This document shows, in pieces, positions 1 to 8,303 of a stretch of DNA of 46,909 bases; position 1 is the first letter of the stretch, and each line of letters begins with the position of its first letter. Origin of the DNA: Akkermansia muciniphila (GTDB taxonomy: Bacteria; Pseudomonadota; Gammaproteobacteria; Burkholderiales; Burkholderiaceae_C); the NCBI GenBank assembly GCA_943331105.2, contig CALQKH020000019.1:1-46909 (forward strand), given 5' to 3'. Under the pieces are notes generated by a model. The model ran no database searches. It had not been told where the DNA came from and worked only from the letters and a program-made list of their open reading frames with translations. The translations under genes and the position numbers were made by a program.

Positions 1-261
1 GGCGGCGAGGTGGGCGGCCCCGGCAAGGCGCTGCAAGGCAACATCGACCCGAACATCTTGTTTGCGCCGCCCCAGCAAATCGCCACTGAGGTGCGCCGCG
101 TGCTCGACAGCTTTGGCCGCCCCCACACCGACCGGGCCACCACGGGCCCTACGCACATCTTTAACTTGGGACACGGCATCAGCCAATACACCCCACCCGA
201 GCATGTGACCGCACTGGTCGAAGCGGTGCACAGCCATTCGCGCCATTTGCGTCAAGGCTGA
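1..261 (+). CDS. hemE: Uroporphyrinogen decarboxylase, C-terminal part
   Basis: This is the last 86 residues of a protein cut by the left window edge; the frame is open from base 1. The segment [17 protein letters not shown] and the ending with FNLGHGI and TPPEHV are typical of the HemE C-terminus. HemE decarboxylates uroporphyrinogen III to coproporphyrinogen III in the cytoplasm, a step shared by haem and bacteriochlorophyll synthesis. It converges on the ccm operon. The location beside a photosynthesis cluster is functionally sensible but may be coincidence. Confidence 0.93.
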   Translation, partial: GGEVGGPGKALQGNIDPNILFAPPQQIATEVRRVLDSFGRPHTDRATTGPTHIFNLGHGISQYTPPEHVTALVEAVHSHSRHLRQG

Positions 262-268
262 CGAGGCA

Positions 269-300
269 GCTGCAGGCGCCCTGTGCAAGTGGCCTGCAGC
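269..300. terminator. Inverted repeat between convergent hemE and ccmI
   Basis: A perfect 9-bp inverted repeat, GCTGCAGGC (269-277) and GCCTGCAGC (292-300), surrounds a 14-nt loop. It sits just after the hemE stop and just before the ccmI stop (read on the minus strand). It could serve as a bidirectional terminator, but no T-run follows on either strand, so this is only a candidate. Confidence 0.4.
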
Positions 301-306
301 CCGTTG

Positions 307-1542
307 TCAACGACCGGAAATCTGAAGCACCACGCCTTGCACGCCCGTCTTCACACCGGGCAGTTCGACCTGGAAATCACCCTCTTGCTTTTGCGCCGAT
401 CCCGTTTTGGAGATGCGGGCCACCAAGCGAACTTGGGTCAACGATGACAACAAGGGCGGTGCGCCCATGCCCATGCTGTCGCTCAAGCCAAAGCGCACAG
501 GCCATGCAGCAGGCGTACCGCGCCAGATGGCCACGGGTCGACGCGAGCCGTCTTCGGCCAAGGCATAGACAAACAAAGTCGCACCTGCGCCAATTTGGGT
601 TTGCACATCAGAGGAGACACGAACTTCGCCTTGAATGAGCGGCCGCTCATCGACAGAATTGGCTGGAGCTTTCACCTCAGGTCTTTGCGTCTGAGCTTGG
701 GATGCAATCTGGGTCAAGGCTTGCTGGATACCCTGCGCCGCCTCGCTGTCATCGGGCACCAAAGCCAAGGCACGCTGCCAATAGGCTTGCGCCGCTTCGT
801 ATTTTTTTTCTGACAAAGCCGCGCTACCGGCCAAGACCAAGGCGTTCAGATGCAGCGGTTTCTCTCGCAAGACATTTTCAATCCACTGCCAAGGCTCTCC
901 CGCATAGATGCCGCCCAGACTCAAGGCTTTCATTTGTGCACGCTCAATCCACAAATCGGGCTCAGGCGCCAAGCTCAGCACACGCGCCAAAGCTTGATCG
1001 GACAAGGCGTATTCGTTTTGTGCGGCATGCAAGCGCGCCAAAGTCAGCCATGCCACTGCATCTTCGGGGCTTTCTTGCGTGGTCTGCAACCAATAACGGG
1101 TTTGCTCGACCAATTTTTCAGGTGTTGTGGCACTGATCTTGACGCGCTGGCTCAAAGGCGCAGCCCACCAGCTTTGGGGTGCGCCCAATTGCAAATAACT
1201 CAGCCCACTGAGCAACACCAAAGCCACCACGATCCATAGCCATGACACGGCCAAGCCGCCACCTGAGCGGCTGCCAACGGCTTGCGCCGCATCGTCGAGC
1301 ACATGGCGCAGCAACTCATCCCGTGCTGACCGATGTTGCTCAGTGTTCAAGCGGCCTTCGCGCAAAGCACGGTCCACATCGGCCAAGTGTTGTTGGTGAA
1401 TCTGTCGGTTGATCTGGGACTGCACATCGCTGTCATCGGCAAACACTTTTCGCTTCAAACCACGCTGCAAAACCCAAGCCGCCAAGCCACCCAAGCACAG
1501 CAGCAGCAAGATCAAACCCAGCCAAGGCGGCAAAAAGGACAT
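307..1542 (-). CDS. ccmI: Cytochrome c maturation protein CcmI (TPR protein)
   Basis: CcmI/CycH belongs to the haem-ligation module of system I cytochrome c biogenesis, where it holds apocytochrome c. The start at 1542 gives 411 residues beginning MSFLPPWLGLI and overlaps the ccmH stop as ATGA; the frame continues upstream but only inside ccmH. Two membrane segments are visible, near residues 5-23 and about 100-120 (VSWLWIVVALVLLSG), as in the family. The periplasmic part carries TPR-like helices (AWLTLARLHAAQNEYALSDQA) and a C-terminal domain of the CcmI type. It is the last gene of the ccm operon. Confidence 0.9.
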   Translation of the reverse strand: MSFLPPWLGLILLLLCLGGLAAWVLQRGLKRKVFADDSDVQSQINRQIHQQHLADVDRALREGRLNTEQHRSARDELLRHVLDDAAQAVGSRSGGGLAVSWLWIVVALVLLSGLSYLQLGAPQSWWAAPLSQRVKISATTPEKLVEQTRYWLQTTQESPEDAVAWLTLARLHAAQNEYALSDQALARVLSLAPEPDLWIERAQMKALSLGGIYAGEPWQWIENVLREKPLHLNALVLAGSAALSEKKYEAAQAYWQRALALVPDDSEAAQGIQQALTQIASQAQTQRPEVKAPANSVDERPLIQGEVRVSSDVQTQIGAGATLFVYALAEDGSRRPVAIWRGTPAAWPVRFGLSDSMGMGAPPLLSSLTQVRLVARISKTGSAQKQEGDFQVELPGVKTGVQGVVLQISGR

Positions 1543-2129
1543 CAAGACTCCAGCAGTTGGCGAACGCGCTCGCGCTCGCTGTCGGTCAAGGGTGTGGGCA
1601 CAGCGGGTGTGCGGCGCATCAGGCGCAGGGCCAAAGCCAGTGCACCCAAGAGCAAAACAAAGGGGCCAAACCAGAGCAACCATGTGACGGGTTTGACTTC
1701 TGGCTTGTAAAGCACAAAGTCACCATAGCGTTTGACCAAAAAACTGCGGATGTCGGTGTCGCTTTGACCTTGCTCGATCAGGCTGCGCACCTCGCGGCGC
1801 AAGTCGACTGCCAACTCGGCATTCGATGAAGCCAAAGACTCGTTTTGGCATACCAAGCAGCGCAGCTCGGCCGCGATGTGGTCCCAACGCGCTTGAATCG
1901 ACGCGCTCATGGGCGCATCGCTTTGGGCCGATACAGGTGAGCTCACGTCCGGCAAAACTGCTTGGACACCCAGTGAAGCCGCTGGAGCACCCGAGACCAC
2001 GGCTGCACCCGTGGTCACACCACCAGACAGCGCGGGCACTTGCGCCCCGGCACAAGCAGCCCACAACAACCAGCTGGCCAACATGCATTGCGTCGCCATA
2101 CCCGGCAAGTCAAACGCCATGCGCTTCAC
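1542..2129 (-). CDS. ccmH: Cytochrome c maturation protein CcmH
   Basis: A membrane-anchored thiol-reductase-like protein of the haem lyase complex that reduces apocytochrome CXXCH cysteines. The motif LRCLVCQ (Cys91, Cys94) is the CcmH active site, followed by the typical three-helix domain and a C-terminal membrane segment (VTWLLWFGPFVLLLGALAL, about 147-165). It is 195 residues, longer than usual because about 40 low-complexity Ala/Val/Ser/Pro residues lie between the signal peptide and the domain. The start could also be Met4. It overlaps ccmG and ccmI by 4 nt on each side. Confidence 0.92.
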   Translation of the reverse strand: MKRMAFDLPGMATQCMLASWLLWAACAGAQVPALSGGVTTGAAVVSGAPAASLGVQAVLPDVSSPVSAQSDAPMSASIQARWDHIAAELRCLVCQNESLASSNAELAVDLRREVRSLIEQGQSDTDIRSFLVKRYGDFVLYKPEVKPVTWLLWFGPFVLLLGALALALRLMRRTPAVPTPLTDSERERVRQLLES

Positions 2130-2740
2130 TGCAGGCTCCGCATCAGGGGCAGCAATTTTTGCTGCAAAATTTCCGGCGTTAAAGCCCCAGCATGCTTGAA
2201 ACGCACCACACCTTGGCGGTCCACCAAATACGTCTCAGGCAAGCCATACACACCAAAGTCCATGCCCACCCGACCATCCAGATCGAGCAGGTTCACGCCA
2301 AAAGCTTGGCCTTGTTTTTGCAACCAGGCTTGGCTGCGCGCCGTGGCTTTTTGCACCGCATCAGGACTCAACGGGTCTTGACCCGAAAGCTCTGAAGCCT
2401 GCAGCTCTTTGTAATTGATGCCTACCATTTGCAAACCGGGTTGACGGGCCAAAGCCATCAAAATGGGATGTTCTTCTTTGCAACCTGCGCACCAAGTGGC
2501 CCACAGGTTGACGAGCGTCAGCTGCCCCTTGAATTGCTCGGCGCCAAACACCCCCGGACCACCCACGACTGACAACCGGAAAGCAGGCGCCGGTTGACCG
2601 ATGAGCGGCGAAGGAATTTCTTGTGGGTTACGCGTCAGCCCCACCGCCAAAAACACCGCCATGCCCAAGAACAGCGCCAGCGGCACAAACACCCAACGCG
2701 GCATGCGCCGGGTTTGGCCAACGCTTGTTGGCATGCTCAT
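2126..2740 (-). CDS. ccmG: Periplasmic thiol:disulfide oxidoreductase CcmG/DsbE
   Basis: A membrane-tethered thioredoxin-fold protein that keeps apocytochrome c and CcmH thiols reduced. The active site WATWCAGC (Cys84, Cys87) is followed by EEHP as in DsbE/CcmG, and YGLPETYLVD carries the cis-proline. An N-terminal anchor spans about residues 16-35. Compared with the E. coli protein as I remember it, about 20 extra residues lie after NYK (roughly 112-131), a family-specific insertion of unknown role. It overlaps ccmF and ccmH by 4 nt on each side. Confidence 0.93.
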   Translation of the reverse strand: MSMPTSVGQTRRMPRWVFVPLALFLGMAVFLAVGLTRNPQEIPSPLIGQPAPAFRLSVVGGPGVFGAEQFKGQLTLVNLWATWCAGCKEEHPILMALARQPGLQMVGINYKELQASELSGQDPLSPDAVQKATARSQAWLQKQGQAFGVNLLDLDGRVGMDFGVYGLPETYLVDRQGVVRFKHAGALTPEILQQKLLPLMRSLQ

Positions 2741-4749
2741 GCCAGTGCCCCCAACTTGCCAGGGGCCACTTTTGCAGCGCTCGCACTGGACTTCACAGGC
2801 GCTTGGCGGTAGCGCTTGTCAAAAGCGGCCAAGCCACCACCCAAGACCATGAACACCGCGCCCAGCCAAATCCACGACACAAAAGGCTTGTGGTAGACCC
2901 TAAAGCTCCACTGAGGTGGCTCGCCTGCCAAGGGCTCGCCCAAAGAGACATAGCGGTCACGCCACAGGTTGCGGTCGATCCCGGCTTCGGTCATGGGCAT
3001 GGCACTGGAGACGTAGCGCCGTTTTTCTGGCAGCAAAGTGCCCACCTGCCGCTCACGGCCTGGCTCGCCTTCAAACAAGTGCACTTCTGCGCGCAAGGCC
3101 AAATAGTTGGGGCCCAAATGGTTGCCTACGCTGATCAGTTGGTAACGCACGCCAGCCACTGTGACCGAATCACCCTGGCCTAAACGCACGTCACGCTCCA
3201 CCTCAAACGACTTGACGCCGGTGATGCCCAGCACCAGCACTGCCACACCCAAGTGCGCGACCTGCATGCCCCACCAAGCCAAGCCCGGTGAGCCCGCCAA
3301 ACGCAGGCGCTGCACGATTTGCCAAACACCTGACAACACAATCCAGCCGCCCAACGTGCCGCCCATCACCGTGAGCCAACCACCGGCGGTGGTCACGGCC
3401 TCGGCGTCCTGCGGCGCGGCGCCCCAAGTGGCCCAAGCACTGGCCAACAAAAGCGCCAATGCCCCAGGAACCAAGACCGAGCGCACCGCAGCCCAGCGGG
3501 CCACATGCCAAGGCACCACCGTGCCAGGCACCATCGCCAACAACAGCGGCACCATCAGCGGCACAAACACCCGGTCGAAATACGGTGGGCCGACCGACAA
3601 CTTGCCCAGGTTGAGCGCGTCAATGATCAAGGGGTACAAAGTGCCCAGCAACACCGCCGCCATGGCCACCACCAAGAGCACGCTGTTGAGCAACAAAAAC
3701 GATTCACGCGAACCCACCACGGGCTGCGAGGCATTGGCCCACTGCGGCGCGCGCCAGGCAAACAAAGCCAGCGACACGCCCACCACCACCACCAAAAACA
3801 GCAAGATGAACACACCCCGCCCTGGGTCGGTGGCAAAGGCGTGCACCGAAGTCAAAACCCCAGAGCGCACCAAGAAGGTACCGAGCAAACTGAGTGAAAA
3901 GGCCCCAATGGCCAGCAGCACTGTCCAGGCCTTGAACTGCCCACGCTTGTCGGTGACCATGAGCGAATGGATGAGCGCCGTGGCCACCAGCCAAGGCATG
4001 AGCGAGGCGTTTTCCACCGGGTCCCAAAACCACCAGCCACCCCAGCCCAATTCGTAATAAGCCCACCAAGACCCCAGCGCAATGCCCAGCGTCAAAAAGC
4101 CCCAGGCCGCCACCGTCCAAGGCCTTGCCCAACGCGCCCACGCCGCATCAAGCCGCCCCGACAGCAGCGCCGCCATGGCAAAAGCAAAGGCCACCGACAA
4201 ACCCACATAGCCCATGTAGAGCATCGGCGGGTGAATGACCAAACCCGGGTCTTGCAGCAAAGGTGTCAAGTCGCGCCCCTCGGCAGGGGCCGGGAACTGC
4301 CGGGCAAACGGATTGGACAAGGCCAAGATGAAGACCAAAAAGCCCACCGACACTGCGCCCATGACGCCCAGCACTTGCGCCACCATGGCTTGCGGCAATC
4401 GCTTAGAAAAAGTGGCTACCGCCACCGACCACAGCGCCAGCATCAAGACCCACAGCACCAAAGAGCCCTCGTGACCCGCCCAAATCGCCGAGAGGCGGTA
4501 AGGCGTCGGCAGCAAGGTGTTGGAGTTGTTGGCCACATACACGACGCTGAAATCGTGCACATAAAACGCATGCCACAAAGCGCCAAACGACAACACAATC
4601 AAGGCCAGTTGCAACTGCGCCAAAGGCCTGGCCAGCGCTTGCCAACCTGCGCGACGTGGCGACAAACTGCCCCACAGCGGCAGCACCGCTTGCGCCAAGG
4701 CGACCCAAGCCGCCATGATCAAGGCCATGTGGCCCGCTTCAGCCCACAT
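2737..4749 (-). CDS. ccmF: Haem lyase subunit CcmF
   Basis: A large polytopic inner-membrane protein (670 residues) that takes haem from CcmE and helps attach it to apocytochrome c. The tryptophan-rich WWD motif GWGGWWFWDPVENASLM lies near residues 235-250, and many hydrophobic segments run through the protein, ending in a last helix near residue 635. The length matches the family. The preceding gene is ccmE, with 27 nt between them; the stop overlaps the start of ccmG. Confidence 0.96.
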   Translation of the reverse strand: MWAEAGHMALIMAAWVALAQAVLPLWGSLSPRRAGWQALARPLAQLQLALIVLSFGALWHAFYVHDFSVVYVANNSNTLLPTPYRLSAIWAGHEGSLVLWVLMLALWSVAVATFSKRLPQAMVAQVLGVMGAVSVGFLVFILALSNPFARQFPAPAEGRDLTPLLQDPGLVIHPPMLYMGYVGLSVAFAFAMAALLSGRLDAAWARWARPWTVAAWGFLTLGIALGSWWAYYELGWGGWWFWDPVENASLMPWLVATALIHSLMVTDKRGQFKAWTVLLAIGAFSLSLLGTFLVRSGVLTSVHAFATDPGRGVFILLFLVVVVGVSLALFAWRAPQWANASQPVVGSRESFLLLNSVLLVVAMAAVLLGTLYPLIIDALNLGKLSVGPPYFDRVFVPLMVPLLLAMVPGTVVPWHVARWAAVRSVLVPGALALLLASAWATWGAAPQDAEAVTTAGGWLTVMGGTLGGWIVLSGVWQIVQRLRLAGSPGLAWWGMQVAHLGVAVLVLGITGVKSFEVERDVRLGQGDSVTVAGVRYQLISVGNHLGPNYLALRAEVHLFEGEPGRERQVGTLLPEKRRYVSSAMPMTEAGIDRNLWRDRYVSLGEPLAGEPPQWSFRVYHKPFVSWIWLGAVFMVLGGGLAAFDKRYRQAPVKSSASAAKVAPGKLGALA

Positions 4750-4776
4750 GCCGGGCTCCTGAAAAAACAGCGCGCT

Positions 4777-5223
4777 TCATTGCGACACCGCCGCACCGAT
4801 GCGGGCCTTGGCCGCCTCGTCCAATGCATGCTGGGCTTCGGGCGGCATGTAGTTTTCGTCGTGCTTGGCCAGCACTTCGCTGGCGACAAACTGGCGGCTG
4901 GCGTTCAAGCGGCCCTGCGCCACCACGCCCTTGCCCTCTTTGAACAGATCGGGCAAGAAGCCTACATAAGACACCGGCACTTCTTGGTGCGTATCGGTCA
5001 CCACAAAGGCCACCGCCATGCCGTCGCGCTGGATGCTGCCCTCTTTGACCAAACCCCCTACCCGAAAGTGACCGTCTTTGGGCGCTTCGCCTGCCGCCAC
5101 TTGCGTGGGCGTGAAGAAAAAAACCAGATTGCTTTGGAAGGCGTTGAGCACAAAAAACAGCGCACCGCACACGAGCAGCAAGCCCAATCCGATGCCAAAC
5201 AATCGCTTGTGGCGGCTTTTCAT
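4777..5223 (-). CDS. ccmE: Haem chaperone CcmE
   Basis: A periplasmic, membrane-anchored haem shuttle. The covalent haem-binding motif is [11 protein letters not shown], with His121 as the attachment residue and Tyr125 four residues later, as in the family. An N-terminal anchor (about residues 8-26) precedes the OB-fold domain, which contains [11 protein letters not shown]. The 148-residue length is usual. Its start overlaps the ccmD stop (ATGA). Confidence 0.95.
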   Translation of the reverse strand: MKSRHKRLFGIGLGLLLVCGALFFVLNAFQSNLVFFFTPTQVAAGEAPKDGHFRVGGLVKEGSIQRDGMAVAFVVTDTHQEVPVSYVGFLPDLFKEGKGVVAQGRLNASRQFVASEVLAKHDENYMPPEAQHALDEAAKARIGAAVSQ

Positions 5224-5465
5224 GAAGCGGCTCCTGGGTTGATGGGTGAGGTTGACAACACCGTCGGGGCCATCCCGCCGGGTTCATGGGTTTCATCTTG
5301 TGCGGCGTCCATGGCCTCGCACACCGCGTCCAGCGCTTGACGGCGGCCCACACGCGCCAGCCACACCTCCAGCAGCATCAAAGCAGCACTCACGCCCATG
5401 CTGCCCCAGACGTACACGCCATAGCCGCCCATGGCCCAAAACTCTGAAGCGCTGGTCCAGATCAT
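5220..5465 (-). CDS. ccmD: Haem exporter accessory protein CcmD
   Basis: A small single-helix membrane protein that helps release holo-CcmE from the CcmABC complex. The 81 residues begin [20 protein letters not shown], which matches the CcmD pattern of a short aromatic N-terminus, one membrane helix and a charged tail. The start overlaps the ccmC stop (ATGA) and the end overlaps ccmE (ATGA). A longer open frame continues upstream but only runs inside ccmC. The tail of about 35 residues is longer than in many homologues. Confidence 0.85.
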   Translation of the reverse strand: MIWTSASEFWAMGGYGVYVWGSMGVSAALMLLEVWLARVGRRQALDAVCEAMDAAQDETHEPGGMAPTVLSTSPINPGAAS

Positions 5466-6220
5466 GCGGCACCTCGCAAAGCCCGGTGCGCCTGCACTTC
5501 GGGCAGTTGCTGAACCCAAGCTGCGTGGCTCTCGCGTTCCAAAATCAAACTGCGCACACGCCACAAGGCGATGGCCACTGCGTAAATCCAAACCGCGAAA
5601 CTCATGAGCAGCATACCAGTCAACATGATGCTGGCCATGCGTGGCGACTGTGTGAACGAGACCGATGCGCCTTGGTGCAAGGTGTTCCACCACTGCACCG
5701 AAAAATAAATGATGGGCACATTGACCGCGCCCACCACCGCCACCAAGGCCCCTGCACGGTCGGAGCGGCGCGGGTCTTCGATGGCCGAGGTCAGCGCGAT
5801 GTAGCCCAAATACAAAAACAGCAAGATCAGCATCGAGGTCAGCCGCGCGTCCCAGACCCAATAAGTGCCCCACATGGGCTTGCCCCACAAGGCACCGGTC
5901 CACAGTGACAAAAACGCAAGCATTGCCCCGGTGGGCGCAAGCGCCCGCGTCATCAAGCCGGACAAGCGCGTGTTGAACACCAGCCCCAGCACGCTCCAAA
6001 AGGCCATGGCCAGATAAATGATCATGGCCATCCACGACACCGGCACATGGATGTAAATGATGCGGTAGGCCTGCCCCTGCTGCGCGTCAGACGGCGCCAC
6101 CATAAAACCCACCCACAAGCCCGCCAGCGCCAAGGCACTGGCCAGCACCGCCAGCCAAGGCCACAAACGCCCGGCCAGGGGGTAAAAGTGTTGCGGCGCT
6201 GCGTAATGGAAGAGTCTCAA
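5462..6220 (-). CDS. ccmC: Haem transfer membrane protein CcmC
   Basis: A polytopic protein that loads haem onto CcmE. The WWD-type stretch GKPMWGTYWVWDARLTSM and the following PIIYFSVQWWNTLHQG are characteristic. The open frame extends well upstream, but that part overlaps ccmB and is cysteine-rich nonsense. A TTG at 6220 opens LRLFHYAAPQ, the usual CcmC beginning, and gives 252 residues. A GAAAGGG sequence about 5 nt upstream can serve as ribosome site. It lies 13 nt after ccmB and overlaps ccmD by 4 nt. Confidence 0.9.
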   Translation of the reverse strand: MRLFHYAAPQHFYPLAGRLWPWLAVLASALALAGLWVGFMVAPSDAQQGQAYRIIYIHVPVSWMAMIIYLAMAFWSVLGLVFNTRLSGLMTRALAPTGAMLAFLSLWTGALWGKPMWGTYWVWDARLTSMLILLFLYLGYIALTSAIEDPRRSDRAGALVAVVGAVNVPIIYFSVQWWNTLHQGASVSFTQSPRMASIMLTGMLLMSFAVWIYAVAIALWRVRSLILERESHAAWVQQLPEVQAHRALRGAA

Positions 6221-6233
6221 GGTTCGGTCCCTT

Positions 6234-6926
6234 TCATTCCAGCGCCAGGCGCACAGCCGCTGCACAGGCCCAAGGGCTGAGCGCCGCCGCAGCCAGCAAC
6301 AGCGCCAGCAAAACAGACACATGGGCCTGCGCCCCGAGACCACGCATTTGGGCATCGACAGCGCCTGTGCCGAACACCAGCACTGGCACATACAAGGGCA
6401 AGAGCAAAAGCGACTGCAACACCCCGCCACCGCGCACCCCCAAAGTCAGGGCAGCACCAATCGCGCCGAGCAATGACAACACGGGCGTGCCGATCAAAAG
6501 CGTCAAAACCAGCATGCCCAAAGCCTCTGACCCTAAGCCAAATTGCAGGGCCAAGATCGGCGACAACAACACCAAGGGCAAGCCGGAGATCAGCCAATGC
6601 GCCAGCAACTTTGCACTGACCAACCAAGACAAAGGCGCGGCCGACAACGCCAACTGCTCCAGGCTGCCGTCTTGGTGATCGGCCTCAAACAAACGGCCCA
6701 GGCTGAGCATGCTGGCCAGCAAGGCCGCCACCCACAGAACACCAGGCCCGATCAAGCGCAGCGTGTCCGGCTCGGGGCCGATGGCCAATGGAAACAACGC
6801 GGCCACCAGCACAAAGAAAAAAACTGCGCCGAGCCACTCGGACTTGCGCCGCAAGGCCAGGCGCAGGTCACGGCGCAGCACACCGGCCATGGCTTGCCAG
6901 GGGCTGGGTTGAATGTGTACGTTCAT
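6234..6926 (-). CDS. ccmB: Haem exporter permease CcmB
   Basis: The membrane subunit of the CcmABCD ABC complex. It has 230 residues with six predicted helices. The early segment DLRLALRRKSEWLGAVFFF and the glutamate-rich loop LFEADHQDGSLEQLAL are typical of CcmB. The start overlaps the ccmA stop by 4 nt. Confidence 0.93.
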   Translation of the reverse strand: MNVHIQPSPWQAMAGVLRRDLRLALRRKSEWLGAVFFFVLVAALFPLAIGPEPDTLRLIGPGVLWVAALLASMLSLGRLFEADHQDGSLEQLALSAAPLSWLVSAKLLAHWLISGLPLVLLSPILALQFGLGSEALGMLVLTLLIGTPVLSLLGAIGAALTLGVRGGGVLQSLLLLPLYVPVLVFGTGAVDAQMRGLGAQAHVSVLLALLLAAAALSPWACAAAVRLALE

Positions 6927-7588
6927 GCCGCCCGCGCCATAGCGCCCAGTTGAAACCGCTCACCCGGGCCCTGCAAGCCCACATCGTGGTGGCTGGTCAT
7001 GACTATGGCGCCGCCAGCGTCCACGTGCGATTGCAGCAAAGATCGAGCGATGGCTGTGGCTTGGGTGTCCAAGCCCACCAAAGGTTCGTCCAGCACCCAC
7101 AAGCGCGCGGGGCTGGTGCGCAGACGCGCCAAAGCAACGCCTTGCCGTTGGCCTTGCGACAGCACGCGAACGGGCAAATGCGCTCGGCTTTTAAGGCCCT
7201 GTGCGGCAAGGGCTTGCACCGCCTCTTCGGGGCTGAGCGCCAAGCCACTGGCCTGGGCGTCAAGGCACAGGTTTTCGGTCGCACTCAAATCAGGCTTGAG
7301 TCCCAAAGCGTGGCCGATGTAATGCAGCACCGAACGGTCCGGGCTGGCATACGTTGCAGGTGGCAGTCCCTCGGGGGGGGCCAGGTCGGGTGAGGCCCAG
7401 CGCACATGGCCTCGCGCCGCAGGTGACAAGCCGCACAAGATGCGCAGCAGACTGGTTTTGCCACACCCATTGCCGCCTTCGATGTGCAACCAACTGCCTT
7501 GAGACACAACCAAGCTCACGCCCTCGAACAAAGTCCGCTGGGCCTTTTGACAGGCCAGGTCCATCGCTGAGAGCACCCAAGACGCCAT
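6923..7588 (-). CDS. ccmA: Haem exporter ATP-binding protein CcmA
   Basis: The ABC ATPase of the CcmABCD complex, which releases holo-CcmE after ATP hydrolysis. Walker A is GGNGCGKT (38-45), the signature loop is LSQGQ (143-147) and Walker B is LWVLDEP (163-169). The chosen ATG at 7588 gives 221 residues, normal for CcmA; an in-frame extension to 7690 would run through the candidate operator and is unlikely. A second Met at residue 9 is possible. First gene of the ccm operon. Confidence 0.93.
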   Translation of the reverse strand: MASWVLSAMDLACQKAQRTLFEGVSLVVSQGSWLHIEGGNGCGKTSLLRILCGLSPAARGHVRWASPDLAPPEGLPPATYASPDRSVLHYIGHALGLKPDLSATENLCLDAQASGLALSPEEAVQALAAQGLKSRAHLPVRVLSQGQRQGVALARLRTSPARLWVLDEPLVGLDTQATAIARSLLQSHVDAGGAIVMTSHHDVGLQGPGERFQLGAMARAA

Positions 7589-7623
7589 GGAAGGGCTTTC
7601 TGGTCGGTTTAAACACCCACAAG

Positions 7624-7641
7624 TGTAACGACAGATTGACA
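7624..7641. promoter_or_regulatory. Candidate PpsR operator before the ccm operon
   Basis: TGT (7624-7626), 12 bases, then ACA (7639-7641). This is the PpsR/CrtJ consensus. The flanks make it stronger than a chance match: AAGTGTAA (7621-7628) and TTGACACTTTG (7636-7646) are identical to those of the site before bchI, with only the central 7 bases differing. It lies about 35 bp before the ccmA start. No convincing sigma70 promoter was seen next to it on the minus strand. Confidence 0.7.
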
Positions 7642-7714
7642 CTTTGTGTGTCCAAACCCTTGAATGACATGGGCAAATCAGGGCAAACACTGAGCATCAA
7701 GCCGTCATAGGGCG

Positions 7715-7740
7715 TAAAAAAACCGCCCAAGGGCGGTTTT
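7715..7740 (-). terminator. Rho-independent terminator of the HiPIP gene
   Basis: On the minus strand a stem AAAACCGCC with loop CTTG and partner GGCGGTTTT is followed by a run of T residues (the A-run at 7715-7722 on the plus strand). It lies about 43 nt after the HiPIP stop. It separates HiPIP transcription from the ccm operon, so ccm must have its own promoter between 7589 and 7715. Confidence 0.85.
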
Positions 7741-7782
7741 GAGGAATCCGACCGGAGAAATCCAGCCGGAGAACCTGAGGCA

Positions 7783-8109
7783 TCAAGCCTTCTTGGCCCA
7801 AGCGGAGCACCAGCCTTTGGCAGACACTTGCTTGGCGCCAAACAGCGGGCAACCGCCTGCAGCGGCACCGGCCTTGGCTTGGAACAAGGCGCAGTTGGCG
7901 CAGTTGTTACCGGCAGCGTACTTGGGGTTTTTGGCTTTGTCGACCTTGGTCGCGTCGGCTTTGTAAGCCAAACCAACGGCTTGGGGATCTTTCTCGTCAA
8001 GCATGGCTTGAGCGGATGCTTGGCCCACAGCCAAAGTGGCTGTGGCGGCCGTGGCCACTTGCATCATGAACACGCGGCGGGTGGAAGAGATTTCGGTAAA
8101 ACGGGACAT
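7783..8109 (-). CDS. High-potential iron-sulfur protein (HiPIP)
   Basis: A small periplasmic [4Fe-4S] electron carrier. The four cluster cysteines are at 70, 73, 87 and 101 (C-x2-C-x13-C-x13-C), the HiPIP pattern. The N-terminus has a twin-arginine-like export signal (STRRVFMMQ, then ATAATATLAVGQASA), so the folded protein is probably exported by Tat. The ATG at 8109 has AGGAG 6 nt upstream; an upstream in-frame Met is less likely. In several purple bacteria HiPIP reduces the photo-oxidised reaction centre or its cytochrome; the position next to ccm and bch genes supports that role here. Confidence 0.93.
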   Translation of the reverse strand: MSRFTEISSTRRVFMMQVATAATATLAVGQASAQAMLDEKDPQAVGLAYKADATKVDKAKNPKYAAGNNCANCALFQAKAGAAAGGCPLFGAKQVSAKGWCSAWAKKA

Positions 8110-8303
8110 GGACTGCTCCTGGATAAGGCTGCCAGAAAATACTGGATAGTTCATTGTGCGCCAGATCAGTCACTTTGTCATTTCAGGCCAGATACCCGAG
8201 CAAATCACACAGGAAAGCCCGGGATTTGTAATGTCAATCCAGATGCAGGAGGGCGTGTCAGAATGCGGCGTTATCAACACGGTTCCTGCCAAAGGGTTTT
8301 GAC

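Noticed and set aside
5466..6035. Long upstream extension of the ccmD frame
   Set aside because: It lies wholly inside ccmC; only the 81 codons from 5465 match CcmD.
6221..6430. Upstream extension of the ccmC frame
   Set aside because: It overlaps ccmB and gives a cysteine-rich sequence unlike CcmC; the TTG at 6220 fits the known N-terminus.
8110..8303. Search for a PpsR site or clear promoter between HiPIP and the NnrU-like gene
   Set aside because: Several TGT triplets occur but none has ACA 12 bases later; no good -35/-10 pair was found.
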